Shown here piece by piece: positions 47,322 through 60,674 of a stretch of DNA of 64,000 bases (its first letter is position 1; each line of letters begins with the position of its first letter). This DNA comes from Hysterium pulicare CBS 123377. Taxonomy: Eukaryota > Ascomycota > Dothideomycetes > Hysteriales > Hysteriaceae. Made by a program: the position numbers and the translations under genes. The stretch is taken from NCBI GenBank assembly GCA_000467715.1, contig AJFK01000294.1:1-64000 (forward strand), given 5' to 3'. A model generated the notes under the pieces. It searched no databases. It was not told the origin of the DNA and was given only the letters and a program-made list of their open reading frames with translations.

Positions 47322-50300
47322 GGGCTGGCTAGCAGAGCTCCACAACATCTTTGAGCACACTACGTAGATGACTAGGCAACTTGATACCCCGATAAAGCGA
47401 TATCTAACACAATCTATGTCCACGATTGGTGTCATTATTCGTCATACTACAAACTCCTTTAGCTATACAATAAGCTATACAAGTGTGAAAAGCCCTGTCC
47501 GATATACTACTCCGTAAACAGCCTTGAGGATGTACTGGCATCTTGCTTTCATATGCCTTTCCCAGAGTCTAAATCAGCTTTGCAGTAAAGGTTGAGCGTT
47601 GATAGCGATCCCACTTTACTAATTCATAGTTTCCGTGCTCGCCAGGTGATTGGCTGTCCGGACGAACCAGACTCTTGGCATTTCCAAACTTCTTCGTGTT
47701 GATTGGTAGACATTCATGGAGGCGTCAAAGGATATAGCTGAACGTACGTATACTTGATACAAGAAATCAGAGGATGGGTTGCGTATAAACAGACACTTCA
47801 ACCTCGCCCTGCCTCGAATCTTGCCCTATTTGTTCACGGAGCTCCTTCTCCTTTCGTATCGTAGGATTTAGCCTTGCCAGGTCAAGTGCGCGCCTAATAC
47901 CTAACGATCCACGATTTAGTTAACTCCTTACTTGAACCACCTCTGTACTCTATGCAGACTTTCCTCCTGCCTCACGCTTTTACGATGCACTGAGCGGACG
48001 TTGCGGGGGACTTTCGAAACCCCAATTCGACACTCGGTAGCTGTTCCAAGGCGCGCAAACCCCAGCTTTCACGCCGTTGCGCCTCGGCCAGTCCATGACT
48101 GCGAACCCTACGACTTTTCATATTGTTCCAGGACACTAGGGACTCGCTTTCGGCATATACACTGAGCATGATAAGGGAGTGATACCTGGACTTGGAAGTC
48201 TACCGACAGGGCAGGAATGCGCCGCATGGGAATTTGAAAGGCCTGCCGCGAAGGAACTATGTCAGCGAAGAACGCTCTACGAGACCAGCGCAACCACGAA
48301 AGCACATACCTAAACACCCCAACAGATGCTATCAAGACCGGCCTGTTGTACCGCTCCAATATACGTCGAGATTTCCTCCTTCCTCGAACAGACACGACCC
48401 TTGTAGCGCAAAGCAACATTGGAGTCTTGCGCGAATAGGCATACGTGGACAAATATTGACAAAGTCGATTTTTGGACAATATTGCCACTGATTTTCGAAT
48501 CGCTTGCTCGGTCGGACCTGCAACGTAAATTGGGCGAGACCACGAACAGGTTTCGAGGTGGGCTGCCCTGGTCGGTTGCAAGGCCCTACCCTATAAAACG
48601 ATGCGCATATCGGAGAAAATAGGACGCAGCCTGCCGCTATCGTAGTCGTTCATCTAGTGTTGACGATGAGACTTCTGTACTCGATCCTGATTTCTGCCAT
48701 GCTCGGCATCAATCACTCGGCGATAATCAGACTTGGATGAGATTCCTTGCACTGGACGATGCGTTGGAATGATGAAGGGCATGAGGGCTTTACCCATATG
48801 CATAAGGAGGCAACCGTGATACTCGGGGTTATTGAATTTTTCTGGGCAGAGCGCTTCGGAAAAGGGCCGCATCCAAACATTGACCCAGGATCAGAAACTC
48901 CCTTGGATATAAGAATTACGGATTCGAGCGCTATCATACGAAAAGCACGGCTCAGCAAACACTTCCTGCATGCTTATCTTGCATTCAGGAGACTGGGTAT
49001 CAATACGTTTTCGGTGTGCAATCTGCATAGTGTCCGAAACTGTCGATTGGAAAGTCTCAAGTCTCAAGCCCGCAAAAGCCACATCAAAAGCGTGCTCATT
49101 TGATTGGAAGGACTGCATCTCCTTTTCAGATCAACGGCGCGGAAGCAGACGCTCTGTCGTCAGGCCACATAGGAGTGCAGGATGAAGTCTCGGCATCGCT
49201 TGGTCTCCATTCTGCAAAACGAAAGATCGTGCAGTTGCAAACGTCTAACAAAGCGACTTTGTTGCACGACCTGACTATCCAGAGGACAGCCCCTTTGCAA
49301 AAAGCCTCCAGACTTTTCAAAGCCTGCCAAATTACCCAGTCGGGCCGTCATGCAATATCCTCCCGAGTCTGACAGCGGTTGAAGTGTGGCAGGTCGCTTT
49401 GCCTGGTGCATAATTCTGGGCACGGGCGAAGTCTAGACGCCATTGGAAAGGCTGCTCGACTGTTGACGGGAACTTCTGGATAAGGCGCGAGATAATTCGG
49501 CAAAGAGGAGCGCGTGGCTGAGACATGGTCGCTTGGTTGGTCGGGATGCCACGGGATAAGCCGCTATACGAAGCTTGATCTCTGTTGACGAGATAACAAA
49601 GTTCAACACCACATGAAAATCAAAAAAGTTGGCTTACCCCTGCAGACGGCAGGTGGAAGGCGTTGGTGGTGGTGAAATGTTTCATTTTTAGAACATGCTG
49701 CTAACTTCTGGCAGTAAGCCGACGCGCGCGAAGCTGCATGGAGCCTGTCGCACGGTTGAGCCACACATGCAGCCACGACCATCTCCTTCAGGTACATCTA
49801 GGCGGCGACAGCACAGTAGCACCTCCTTAAGTTTCAGTTTCCGATATTCCGAGAGGCTTTTGACGACTCACATGCCTAACTAATCCAATTCTTGGCCTTT
49901 TCCCCATTTCCTGGATTAGAATTACACCGAGTCGGAATCCTTCCTTCAGCTCCTTTCGTGATATTAGAAATTCCTGCAACGATACGAACGACCGGTGTGA
50001 GCTTATCGGCCTATCGCACATCCTTGGATGAATGCTTGCACTGATCCGTAATTTCGGGAAGCGCCACCTTTTCGGTAAGCCATGTGCATAAGAATCTCGC
50101 TCAAAACGAGGCTCAGAATAGGACGACCCCCACGAAGACTACCAAGACAAATTAGCCCCAGTGCTTTTACGTCTTGGAACAAATCCAAATAATGGGGGTG
50201 CTCCAAGGTTTGTTGGACAGTGGTCTTCGGTAGCAGTCCCTAAACTTATTAACGTGGCAACAAATACGTAGTCGTTCGAATACCGGTAGTTGTTTGGAAC

Positions 50301-51030
50301 AAGGCTGCAACTGTGCATATCCTGTACTAATGCAGGTTCTGAGATTCCATAACCGGGCATGACCACATGGTCATCGTTGGTTGTTATCAGCCTTTGACAG
50401 CCACCGGTCATCATGACTGGGCCTCTGTCATGCATCTAACCACTTCCTATCGCGGCTGGCGGCAGTGTCAAGCCTCCTTCTCATCGTTTGTCAACGCAGT
50501 GACCTTTCACTACTAGGCTGATTCTGGAGGGATCTGACCGACACGAACTACTGAGACTCTCATACACCGGATATGTCAAAAGAAAGCGCCTGCCAAGGCT
50601 AGCTCGTGTGTGATGAGATAACATTGGGCATCTAGGATCGTGTAATGCTTAGTTGACCGACACGGGCTGATGGCTGATGTTAGCCCTTTCCCTTGCTTCT
50701 GGAACCGCCTTTCACGCACAGAAGCCTGCTCAGGATGAATAGCTACGGGGCTGAGGTTGGTAGAGTCATTCAGGGGAGCAGTTGGAACGGTCTCCGGAAA
50801 GTAGCCACCACAAAATTTCTCCACCTCCACATTCCTCCTCTTCACTCTCGTGACGCTCGTTCTGTTCTCTCCCACTTTCGAAGATTTCCTTTGGTGTTGA
50901 TACACTCTTAATTTGTTCAGATCATAGCTTTGATCGGATTACACTCGTTAATAGCATATTTGCTTTCGTTTTACGCCTTACTGCATAATACTCATGGAAT
51001 TCTGATAACGATCATCAATCTTGCGACGAT
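47322..51030. other. Gene desert upstream of alpha-glucan synthase, 3.7 kb
   Basis: No gene is supported. Short frames on both strands overlap throughout (48.1-48.6 and 48.7-49.1 kb are the longest, up to 157 codons), with no motif or splice pattern. It carries one copy of the dispersed motif (47543-47590). The last 400 bp is CT-rich and is likely the AGS leader and promoter. Confidence 0.4.
47543..47590 (+). repeat. Short dispersed motif, copy C
   Basis: Reads gctttcatatgcctttccca and then gagtctaaatcagct, close to copy A (gctttcatgcgtttcccaca, then gtctaaatgggct). It lies 220 bp past the cdc23 stop. See copy A. Confidence 0.35.
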
Positions 51031-54000
51031 ATGACGCCCATATTCTATTGCCTAACGGCCCTCTTAATCTTCAGCGCCACAGCCCTGCGATATGATCCAC
51101 AATTTGTCGACTTCAACCTCAATCAACAACAAGATGCCGTCCATCCACTCGACTACTGGGGTGAATGGGAGAACCATGACTTCAACCCATCGCCGACCAA
51201 CTGGCGATTCCCATTCTATACGCTATTTCTCGATCGATTCGTGAACGCGGACCCTACCAATGACAACTCCAATGACACTGTGTTTGAACAAGATGTCATG
51301 TCAACGCAACTGCGTCATGGAGGAGACATTCGTGGAGTGTTGGACTCTCTTGACTACTTACAAGGAATGGGCATCAAAGCGATCTATGTCGCTGGATCGC
51401 CTTTCATCAATCTTCCATGGCAAGCTGATTCCTATTCGGTAAGTAGTCTATTGTCTTACGTTGAAGAGTTGTCCTGACATTATAGTAGCCGGTTGATTTC
51501 TCTGTACTTGACCCTCACTTTGGAACCATTGAAGATTGGCGCGCCGTTATAGATGAGATTCACAATCGTGGCATGTACATCGTGCTTGATAATACAATGG
51601 CAACGTAAGATTTCTCTTGTGCCCACTACAAAACACACGTTGACCTCTTAATCAGGATGAGCGACCTGATCGGATTCCAAGGTTACCTTAATACAACTAC
51701 ACCTTTCAGCCTTCACGAGCATCCAGCGGAATGGAAGTCCTCGAGACGATATCTCGACTTCGACATTTCGAATAATTATAATGAGACATGCCACTACCCC
51801 AGGTTCTGGCTAGAGACCGGTGAACCAGTGGGCAAGGACGTGACAGATAGCATGACAGGATGCTATGATAGCGAGTTCGACCAGGTATGCCTACTCAAGT
51901 GAAAGATCAAGACCTCTACTAATCGACTGTAGTATGGTGACACAGAAGCGTTCGGTGTGTTTCCAGATTGGCAACGTCAACTTTCCAAATTCGCGTCCGT
52001 GCAAGATCGTAAGAGTTCCTCACGATAGTATAGTCTGATACATCTTAATTAAACCAACCAGGTCTCCGCGAATGGGTGCCCTCAGTGCGCGAGAAGATCC
52101 AACACTTTTCATGCATTACGATTAATATGCTTGATATCGATGGGTAAGTCCTTTGCTCTCTTGTCTTTGAAAGAGCATTGGCTCACAACCAGGACAGCTT
52201 CCGCTTCGACAAAGCGACTCAGGTCACGGTCGATGCGCAGGGCGACTTTGCGGATTATATTCGTCAATGCGCACGAAAGCTCGGGAAAGAGAACTTCTTT
52301 ATGCCCGGTGAAATCACTGGTGGCAACACTTTTGGCTCGATTTACCTGGGAAGAGGAAAACAGCCTGAGCAATACGTCAAGGACTTGAAGACCGCGGTGA
52401 CCCTGACTAACGAGACGGACTCGAGCAATTTTATCCGCGACGTTGGCAAAAACGCATTGGACGCGGCTGCCTTCCATTATACGATCTATCGTTCACTAAC
52501 CAGATTCCTTGGAATGGACGGCAATCTAGCTGCTGGCTACGACGCACCATTAAATTGGGTTGATGCGTGGAACACCATGGTGCTCAGCAATGATCTCATT
52601 AATCCAAACACCGGCGTCTTTGACCCTAGGCATATGTTTGGAGTGACGAATCAGGACGTGTTTCGTTGGCCGTCAATCAAGAACGGGACCGAAAGGATGT
52701 TGCTTGGATTGTTCATCACGACATTACACATGCCAGGCATACCATTGCTCACTTGGGGCGAGGAACAAGCTTTCTACATCTTGGACAACACCGCGAACAA
52801 TTACATCTTCGGACGACAGCCTATTTCTTCAACAGTCGCCTGGCAGACGCACGGTTGCTACAGTGTAGGGAGCACGCAGTACTACAACATGCCTTTGGAC
52901 TCTGCCTATTATGGATGTCACGACGATACAGTGAGTTTGGATCATCGCGACCCAGCTCACCCGGTGAGGACTATCATTAAACAAATGTATTTTCTGCGCG
53001 AGGCTTATCCAGTCCTCAACGACGGCTACTATCTTCAACATTTATCTAACCAGACCCAAGACGTCTTTTATCCTGGTAGCAACGGTACAGCAACCGAGAC
53101 AGGCCTTTGGAGCGTGATGCGTGCGCTCTTCCCTGAAGTTCAGGATCTCTCTGGCAAAGGAAAAGGCAATCAAACAATATGGCTGGTCTATCATAACGAC
53201 AATTCTACAATCAACTACCAATTTGACTGCAACGACGAGCAAAAGGCTTTACTATCAGTATTCGATGCCGGTACGACTGTCAAGAACCTGTTTTATCCTT
53301 ACGAAGAGTTAGTGCTCGGCAATTCCAGCACGACGCTTGGAATCAATGGATCTACGGTTTCGAATGGTTGCATGAAGGAGCTTGAAATGAGACCGTACGA
53401 ATTTAAGGCCTACGTACCTAAGAATCAACACCTTAGTCCACCTCCGATGATTACGCAATTCTTCCCCGGCCATGACTTCCGCGTCCCTTCTACTGTCGCT
53501 CCTGGAAAGCGAGAATCCCTCGAAATTGAGTTTCATTTCTCCAAGGAGATGGACTGCGACAAGGTCACGGCCTCTCTACAAATCAATTCCACAACCGAGG
53601 ATCTTTCCGTACCGCAGCTCGACCCGAAGAGCGTCAATTGTTCGATTGTACCGGCCGCGAATACTTCTTATTTTGTTGGGAGCCTTCCCACCGTGTGGAC
53701 CTGGAAGGGCACTCTGGACAATATGGCAAATGGTGTTCATTTGGTCACTATCAAGAACGCTACATCAAAGGACGGCTATTTTACGAACTCAGTGGATCGA
53801 TTTCTCCTCCGAATCGGGCAATGGGATAATCCAGTCGTTTTCCCACGAGTCGCGAATTATACTCGAGCGCTACTTCACGAGTACCCCCAGAACAAGTCTC
53901 TTTACGTTTCTCACAAAGCTGCTGGTGCTGATAAATGGCGATATTCCCTGGATTTTGGTTCCACATGGAGTGATTGGGCGAACTATACCGGTGGCAATAG

Positions 54001-57000
54001 CACACTTGCACCATCAAACTGGACTGGTACAAAGAATCAACAGTGGGAAGACAAACACGTAATGGTTCAGTATTGGACAAAATTGACTGGATCAAGTTCC
54101 GTCATCCAGCATGCTGATTTGAACCGACTGAATGATCCTCCTCGCCGTATCCCTCATCTCTTCGCTCAAGGTCGCTTCAATCAGTTCGGATTCGACGCCG
54201 GTTTAAAAAACAAACTTGAATTACACAGCGATGGGCGATGGAAGTATCACTTCATGAGCGAGTGGCCCGATACCTTCCAGCTTAACCAGTGGGGTATGAA
54301 TCCGAGTGGCCAACCAGATCAGGGTTTTGTCTACGGCGACGTTGATAACGATTTCGTGCTGGACCGACTTCCTCCAAGTACCCTTGCTAAAGTCGAAGTC
54401 AATTTTTCAATGGTCCCTCCATCGCCCTATCTAGCATACCAGCTATCACTAGATGATGGCAACTTACATTTCGACCTTATTCCTGTTGGAAACAGATGGC
54501 AGCAGTTAGCTCTTTATGTTCTTTTCTGGATAGTACCAGTCTTCACCGGAGCGCTTGGATGCTGGGTATTCATGCAGTCCTTTTACGGAGTCAAGTTCAA
54601 CGAAATTGGTGTTGCCGACAAGATCTCGGTCATTCCACTTGCTTTCCGTCGAGCACACCAACGGTTCAAGAATCGTAATCTGAGCTTAGATCTCTCTGTT
54701 CGATCACGATCTTCTTCATTCGGCAATGTTCTTCCTGGGGGAAGGTCGACAAGACGCTGCGTTCTTATCGCTACCATGGAGTACGATATTGAGGATTGGA
54801 ATATCAAGATTAAAATTGGCGGTCTTGGTGTCATGGCCCAGCTCATGGGGAAGAATTTGCAACACCAAGATCTTATATGGGTAGTCCCCTGCGTAGGTGG
54901 TATCGACTACCCTGTAGACCAACCTGCCGAGCCCATGAATGTCACTATACTAGGCAATGCCTACGAAGTTCAGGTTCAATATCACATCCTCAAGAATATC
55001 ACTTATGTTCTTCTGGATGCACCTGTCTTCCGCAAGCAGTCTAAATCGGAACCTTATCCCCCAAGGATGGACGATCTTGACAGCGCAGTGTATTATTCCG
55101 CCTGGAACGCATGCATTGCCGAGACAATCAAACGTTTCCCGGTTGACCTGTACCATATCAACGACTACCACGGCGCCGCAGCTCCCCTTTATCTTCTTCC
55201 ACAGACCATTCCCTGCTGTCTTTCACTGCACAACGCTGAATTCCAAGGTCTTTGGCCAATGCGAACACCTAAAGAACGCCAGGAAGTTTGCGAAGTTTTC
55301 AATCTAGATCCCGCGGTTGTAGCTGAGTACGTCCAATTCGGTTCTGTATTCAATCTTCTTCACGCTGGCGCCAGTTACCTCCGTGTTCACCAGAAGGGTT
55401 TTGGTGCTGTTGGTGTGTCTAAGAAATACGGCAAGCGGTCTTATGCGAGATACCCTATCTTCTGGGGTCTGACAAAGGTCGGCAAACTACCAAATCCCGA
55501 TCCTAGTGATGTGGCGGACTGGGACAAGAAGTTGCCTGCAGAAGATGAAATCAGGGTCGATCCAGAGTTTGAAGGTGGCAGAGGAGAACTGAAGCGTCAA
55601 GCTCAAGAGTGGGCTGGCTTAGATCAGAATCCGAACGCTGAACTCTTCGTTTTCGTTGGCCGTTGGTCGCTACAAAAGGGTGTGGATCTCATTGCTGATA
55701 TCTTTCCCAAGGTGCTTGAGGAGCATCCCAACGTTCAGCTTATCTGCATTGGTCCCGTCATTGATCTCTACGGCAAGTTCGCTGCCTTAAAACTTGGAAA
55801 GATGATGGAGAAATATAAGGGCAGGGTCTTCTCTAAACCTGAGTTTACTGCTCTCCCGCCATATATTTTCTCTGGTGCTGAATTCGCACTTATTCCCTCT
55901 CGAGACGAGCCGTTTGGTCTTGTTGCGGTCGAATTCGGGCGTAAGGGAGCTCTGGGTGTCGGTGCAAGAGTTGGCGGTCTAGGTCAAATGCCTGGATGGT
56001 GGTATACTGTTGAGTCGACCACTACTGTCCATCTACTCCACCAGTTCAAGATGGCTATCGACTCTGCGCTTGCCTCTAAACTCGAAGTGCGTGCCATGAT
56101 GCGTGCAAGGTCTGCGAAACAGCGGTTTCCAGTTGCCCAGTGGAAAGAGGACCTTGAAATACTGCAGACGACGGCGATCAAGATACATGAAAGAGAGGCA
56201 GCCAAAGGCACACGATCACCTGGAAGGCCATCATCGCCCACTCCGACAATAGTACCCGGACGATATGACACTCCTAGCGGCTACAACACCCCTAGCGGTT
56301 TCAACACGCCTCAGATTCACTCTAGGAATTCAAGTTTTGGCTCTCCGTTAGCTTTTGGACAAGGTGCCGAATTTGCTCGACCATCAACACCACGCGAGGG
56401 CCCGCCTTCGTCCTTTGGCAACTTCAATTCCCGCCCGACAACTCCTCGGGAAGGCCCTGGTGGCTCTGGCCTGAAGCGTACTCTATCACTGGGTGTCAAA
56501 TCTGGTCCTGGACATGTTCAAAAGAACCTTGACACTCCGCATTCGAGATCGAGAAGCGCCTCGAGATCGAGACGTACCTCGAGACGTGCCTCGCGACATG
56601 TCTCCATGGCTTCTACTATCATGTCTGTATCTGATTACGGCACTGACGATGAAGACGGCATAACAGGCAGATTTGTTGACGAGTACACACTTTCAGAAGA
56701 GGAGCTAGAACAAGCCAGACGTCTCAGAGATGGTCTAACGTTTCCAGGCCATGTGCCACCCGTCCCACAAATCGGTCGATCGCTCATGGCCCCTTCGTCC
56801 CCTAATCTATCTTATCCATCTACTCCTGGATCTCCGAGTAATCGTGACTCTCTTTTACCTCCACAGCCCTTGTATGGACTGGCCCAAGCAAGCGCATCAA
56901 CGCTCAGTCTTGATACAGTCGTTGGCGAGAGGAAAGACTTCAAGCTTCAGAAAGTTGACCCGTTCTTTACTGACTCTACCGGAGAGTTCTATGAAGCTTT

Positions 57001-58620
57001 CTCGAAAAGACTGGATGGACTTGACGCTAAGAACTCGGAGGGTGAGATGTGTATCGAAGATTATCTCGTCAAGAGTGAGAAGCTGTGGTTCGACAGATTC
57101 CGAGATGCGAGGTTAGGGAAAGGTTCAACTCCTGCACCGTCGGTCTTCAGGATGAAGAGAGACAGTTCGCCGCCGAATGGTCCGGAGGTCAAGGAAATGT
57201 TCTCGGACGACGATGAGTTCCTTCTCGGCAAAGATTATCGACCGCCGACAGGTCTCAAGAAGTAAGCATCTTGTGTCGTACTTACATATTACTTGAAGCT
57301 AACAGGTGCTATAGATACCTTCAAATGAAGATTGGAGATTGGCCAGCCTACACTTTCCTCCTCGCTCTCGGCCAGATTATAGCAGCAAACTCCTACCAAA
57401 TAACCCTTCTCACAGGCGAAATCGGTGAATCGGCAGAGAAATTATACATTGTTGCATCAATCTATCTCGTCACCTCGATAATATGGTGGATGGTCTTCCG
57501 CTATTTCAAATCCATCTACGTCCTCTCCGTCCCCTTCTTCTTCTATGGCGTCGCTTTCCTCCTTATCGGCTGTGCCCCTCTCCTCCACGACGCCGCCGGC
57601 CGAGGCTGGTTGCAGAGGGTAGCAACAGGCTTCTACGCCACAGCCTCATCCTCAGGTTCCATCTTTTTCGCATTAAACTTCGGCGACGAAGGTGGATCAC
57701 CCGTGAAGGACTGGGTCTACCGCGCCTGCATCATCCAAGGAACCCAGCAAATCTACGTCGTGATGCTGTGGTATTGGGGCAGCAAACTCACCATCGACAG
57801 CGCAGCCGGTGTAACCACTCACTCTCGGATAGTAACCTCTCCCATTATGACAGCCATCGCCGCGCCCATCGCTGTCGTCCTCTGGATCGTCGGCCTCGTC
57901 CTCTTCATCGGTCTTCCAGATTTCTACCGCCAAGCCCCAGGCGCTGTCCCGTCTTTCTACAAGTCCCTCGGTAGACGGAAAATTATTCTTTGGTTCTTCG
58001 TCGCCGTCATCATCCAAAACTATTTTCTCAGTGCTCCCTACGGCCGCAATTGGTCTTACCTCTGGAGTTCGCGCCATGCACCCGCATATGCTATTTTCCT
58101 GCTCGTCGTGCTATTTTTCGTCGTAATGTGGGCAGCGATCCTCTGGTTCTTCGCTCTACTCTCGAAATCTCATTCGTGGATTCTTCCTATTTTCGCTATC
58201 GGACTTGGTGCTCCTAGATGGTGTCAGATGCTCTGGGGCGTGTCAAGTTACGGTCTCTACATCCCATGGGCGGGGTCACCCATCGCATCCGCCTTACTAG
58301 GTCGTTCGCTCTGGTTATGGCTCGGCCTGCTAGACACAGTTCAAGGTGTTGGGTTCGGTATGATATTGCTCCAAACCCTCACCAGGATTCACGTCGCCTT
58401 CACCTTGATCGCGGCACAAGTGCTAGGCTCCATAGCTACCATCGTAGCCAGAGCGACCGCGCCAAATAACATAGGTCCTGGGGATGTTTTCCCTGATTTC
58501 TCGGCGGGAGTGCTGGAGGGATTGGGCAAGGCATGGTTCTGGGTTGCGTTGGTGTTGCAGTTGGGTATCTGTGTTGGATTCTTCACTTTCTTCAGGAAAG
58601 AGCAGTTGAGTAAACCTTAG
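51031..58620 (+). CDS. ags1: Cell wall alpha-1,3-glucan synthase
   Basis: Makes alpha-1,3-glucan of the cell wall at the plasma membrane. Seven exons: 51031-51438, 51489-51604, 51656-51884, 51933-52008, 52062-52143, 52198-57261 and 57315-58620, total 2426 aa, the family's usual length. Signal peptide MTPIFYCLTALLIFSATA. An extracellular GH13 amylase-like domain (about 60-560) has LDIDGFRFDKATQ and MPGEITGGNTFG. A single TM lies near 1170 (LYVLFWIVPVFTGALGCWVF). The cytosolic GT5 synthase has KIGGLGVMAQLMGKN, a nucleotide-sugar site, and a GT1-like part with RWSLQKGVDLIADIF and EPFGLVAVEFGRKG. A Ser/Arg-rich linker follows. The C-terminal multi-TM exporter domain (from IGDWPAYTFLLALGQ) has about 12 helices. 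Exon 6 must start at 52198, not at the in-frame ATG upstream, to give IDGFRFD. Confidence 0.97.
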
Positions 58621-59054
58621 TTGGGTCTGGTTCAACGATTTTGTTTTTGTTTTCGCGTCTGTCGCTTTGGATTTATTTGTAGCATTTTTAGCATATGTAT
58701 AGGGTATGGGTGGCTTGGTGTATGATGAGACGAGCATGTGGCAAAACGCTTTATTCTAATTTCAAATAGAGAACTTTTACTTGAAAGTGGTCTTGAATGG
58801 TGTGACTATAGTGTGATTGAAAGACTAGCAAAGATCGTAAGATTTCAGTACGCAGAGGGGCCGCCATAAACATTCACCCATTATGACAATGTCTAAAATC
58901 ACACGCGCTGGTTCTTCACCATTGCTTTCACACCCAATCACCATACAAACCTAAACTAGGATGACTCATTCCCTATTTCACGAACACCTGTCGCTCGCAC
59001 TTCGCTACACCCCTCACCTTCTCACTTATCGAGACCTACCCGAAACAACACAGA
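58621..59054. other. Intergenic after ags1
   Basis: About 430 bp between ags1 and the next plus-strand gene. No feature seen beyond a C-rich 3' part that is probably the next leader. Confidence 0.4.
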
Positions 59055-59867
59055 ATGGCATCCGGATCCGGAATCGGCTTCAGCGCACTAACCAGCATCG
59101 ACGCATCAAAGACACTCCGCCTTACCATCGCCCCCGATTGTCCCTTCGAATTAGAAGTATCATGGCAATCCTCCTCCACCCTCATATCCTCTCACAGGGA
59201 AGCTCTCAACACCGCCAACAAGCACACGGAGGCTCTAAGAATCTTATGGAGCAACCGACAGACCAACTACGGTGAGTATCTGTGGCTGAGCGGGATCAGA
59301 GAGTACGTACAAGGCGGATGCATCTTTCACTGTTATTCTGGTTTGGTTCGTTTGGTATCGAGACCGGTTCATGTTTCTCGAGAGCCGGAGGATTTCGCGC
59401 GGTTGGGGTTGGAGGGGTACTTTACTCCTTTGGTGTCTGGACGTGGAGAGGGTAGGATGACATTGGCTGGTAATGATGAGTCGAAGCAGGCTTCTGCAGC
59501 TGGAAACCCTCATGACATAGCACACCAGCATACCGAAGCGGAGGGAAAGTCGTGCCCCAAAACACCGGAATTGGAGGACCTCAAAGCATTCTCGCAGGAC
59601 TTCAAGCTCTCGAAACGTATGTCGATGAACGCCCTCTCTCATCAAACGAAAGACGGTTCTCCGGCAGCCGAAAAGCATCGTCTCGCCAGCCAGCAGCGTG
59701 TTGAAGTGGAGGAGGAAAAACGGGCGAAGTGGGACGAGTTCAAGACGTTTTCGCGGGGGTTGGTGTTGGCGTCGCCGGTGCCGATTGATCTGCTTCCGAT
59801 GCTTGCTAAGGAGGAGGATAGGCAGCTGGAGATCGCTGTTGCTCAGTTGATGAGGATTAGGGGTTAG
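59055..59867 (+). CDS. Hypothetical protein with Pbp1/ataxin-2-like tail
   Basis: Open frame of 270 aa. A canonical donor (gtgagt, 59273) and an acceptor-like acaag at about 59314 mark a possible 42-nt in-frame intron, so the spliced product could be 256 aa; no branch site is clear. The N-terminus is MASGSGIGFSALTSIDASKT. Near 185 is LKAFSQDFKLSKRM. The last 40 residues (WDEFKTFSRGLVLASPVPIDL then LPMLAKEEDRQLEIA) resemble the conserved tail after the LsmAD region of fungal Pbp1-type proteins (FSxxFKLxxPVPxDLxPILAKD). The rest of ataxin-2 is absent. Function unknown. A short paralogue or a shared translation-factor motif are the options. Confidence 0.6.
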   Translation: MASGSGIGFSALTSIDASKTLRLTIAPDCPFELEVSWQSSSTLISSHREALNTANKHTEALRILWSNRQTNYGEYLWLSGIREYVQGGCIFHCYSGLVRLVSRPVHVSREPEDFARLGLEGYFTPLVSGRGEGRMTLAGNDESKQASAAGNPHDIAHQHTEAEGKSCPKTPELEDLKAFSQDFKLSKRMSMNALSHQTKDGSPAAEKHRLASQQRVEVEEEKRAKWDEFKTFSRGLVLASPVPIDLLPMLAKEEDRQLEIAVAQLMRIRG

Positions 59868-60128
59868 GTTATGGGCTGACGATGGGATTGGGTTCTGTGG
59901 ATGTGAATGGGAAAGTGGGACATGTTGTGGAGGAAACGGTATGAGACAATGAGGGAATCGGTGACACAGCCTACATCACTGCAAACAAATTGCACACATA
60001 AGGTCCAGGTTTTCATTTGCTTGGTGTAGTTATTTGTCTTGGGCGCGGGAAATTCGACCAAGCAAGAGCTGGAGTGCGAGGATGATCTTGTAACACAATT
60101 CTCATCGAAGCGAATCCTAATCCGCACC

Positions 60129-60674
60129 CTAAGCCAAATCTGAACAATCCTTCTCTTCGCACAACTTAGCGCTACTGCCGTTATAATCCGTGTTGTTCCC
60201 TCTCGTATAACCCTTAAGCCAGCAATTGGCACCGTTATTGATCGAGTATGAACGTGCGAGATCAGCGTCGAGAGTAAAAGACCGGCATTGGCCGTTCATG
60301 AACTTATTCAAGGTGGCACAGGCGTCAAGACAATCCTGCAATGAATACGCGACAATGCCCGTAAGGTCGCCTGCTTTGTAGTTCGTGTTGCTTTCGCAGA
60401 GGAAGCTGGAGCCATCCCAGGCTTTGATGATGCTCCTGCCATGGGAGTCCACGGCTGGGCAGGCATTCGCGATACGGGGGATGGAAGACGGGGCTGGACC
60501 GGTGTATGCTTCTGCTAGTGCCCTGTTGATTCGGTAAGATTGCTGGTCTTTATGGTTTCCGGGGGCGATTGATGGAAAACCTATCACTTACTGCTCATTG
60601 TTCAACGGAGCGCCGAACGCTCCTCGAAAACATGCGCCGACGATGGCAATCGAGAGAAAAAGAGTTTTCGCCAT
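60129..60674 (-). CDS. Small secreted PAN/apple-domain protein
   Basis: Two exons, 60674-60592 and 60522-60129, give 158 aa. Signal peptide MAKTLFLSIAIVGACFRGAF, probable cleavage after FGA. The mature part has eight cysteines in a PAN_4/apple-like pattern (SSFLCESNTNYKAGDL, SLQDCLDACATLN, GQCRSFTLDAD, ANCWLKGYTRG, KLCEEKDC). PAN domains bind proteins or sugars. A small, secreted, Cys-rich protein like this could act at the cell surface or as an effector, but no host or target is indicated. Ends DCSDLA. Confidence 0.85.

Noticed and set aside
48108-48581. 157-codon minus-strand ORF upstream of ags1.
   Set aside because: Overlaps several other frames, Arg/Ser-rich as expected of random frames, no motif.
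52178-52197. ATG at 52178 as start of a separate 1695-aa glucan synthase gene.
   Set aside because: It lies in an intron; the upstream exons encode the signal peptide and amylase domain start, and splicing at 52198 restores the family motif IDGFRFDK.
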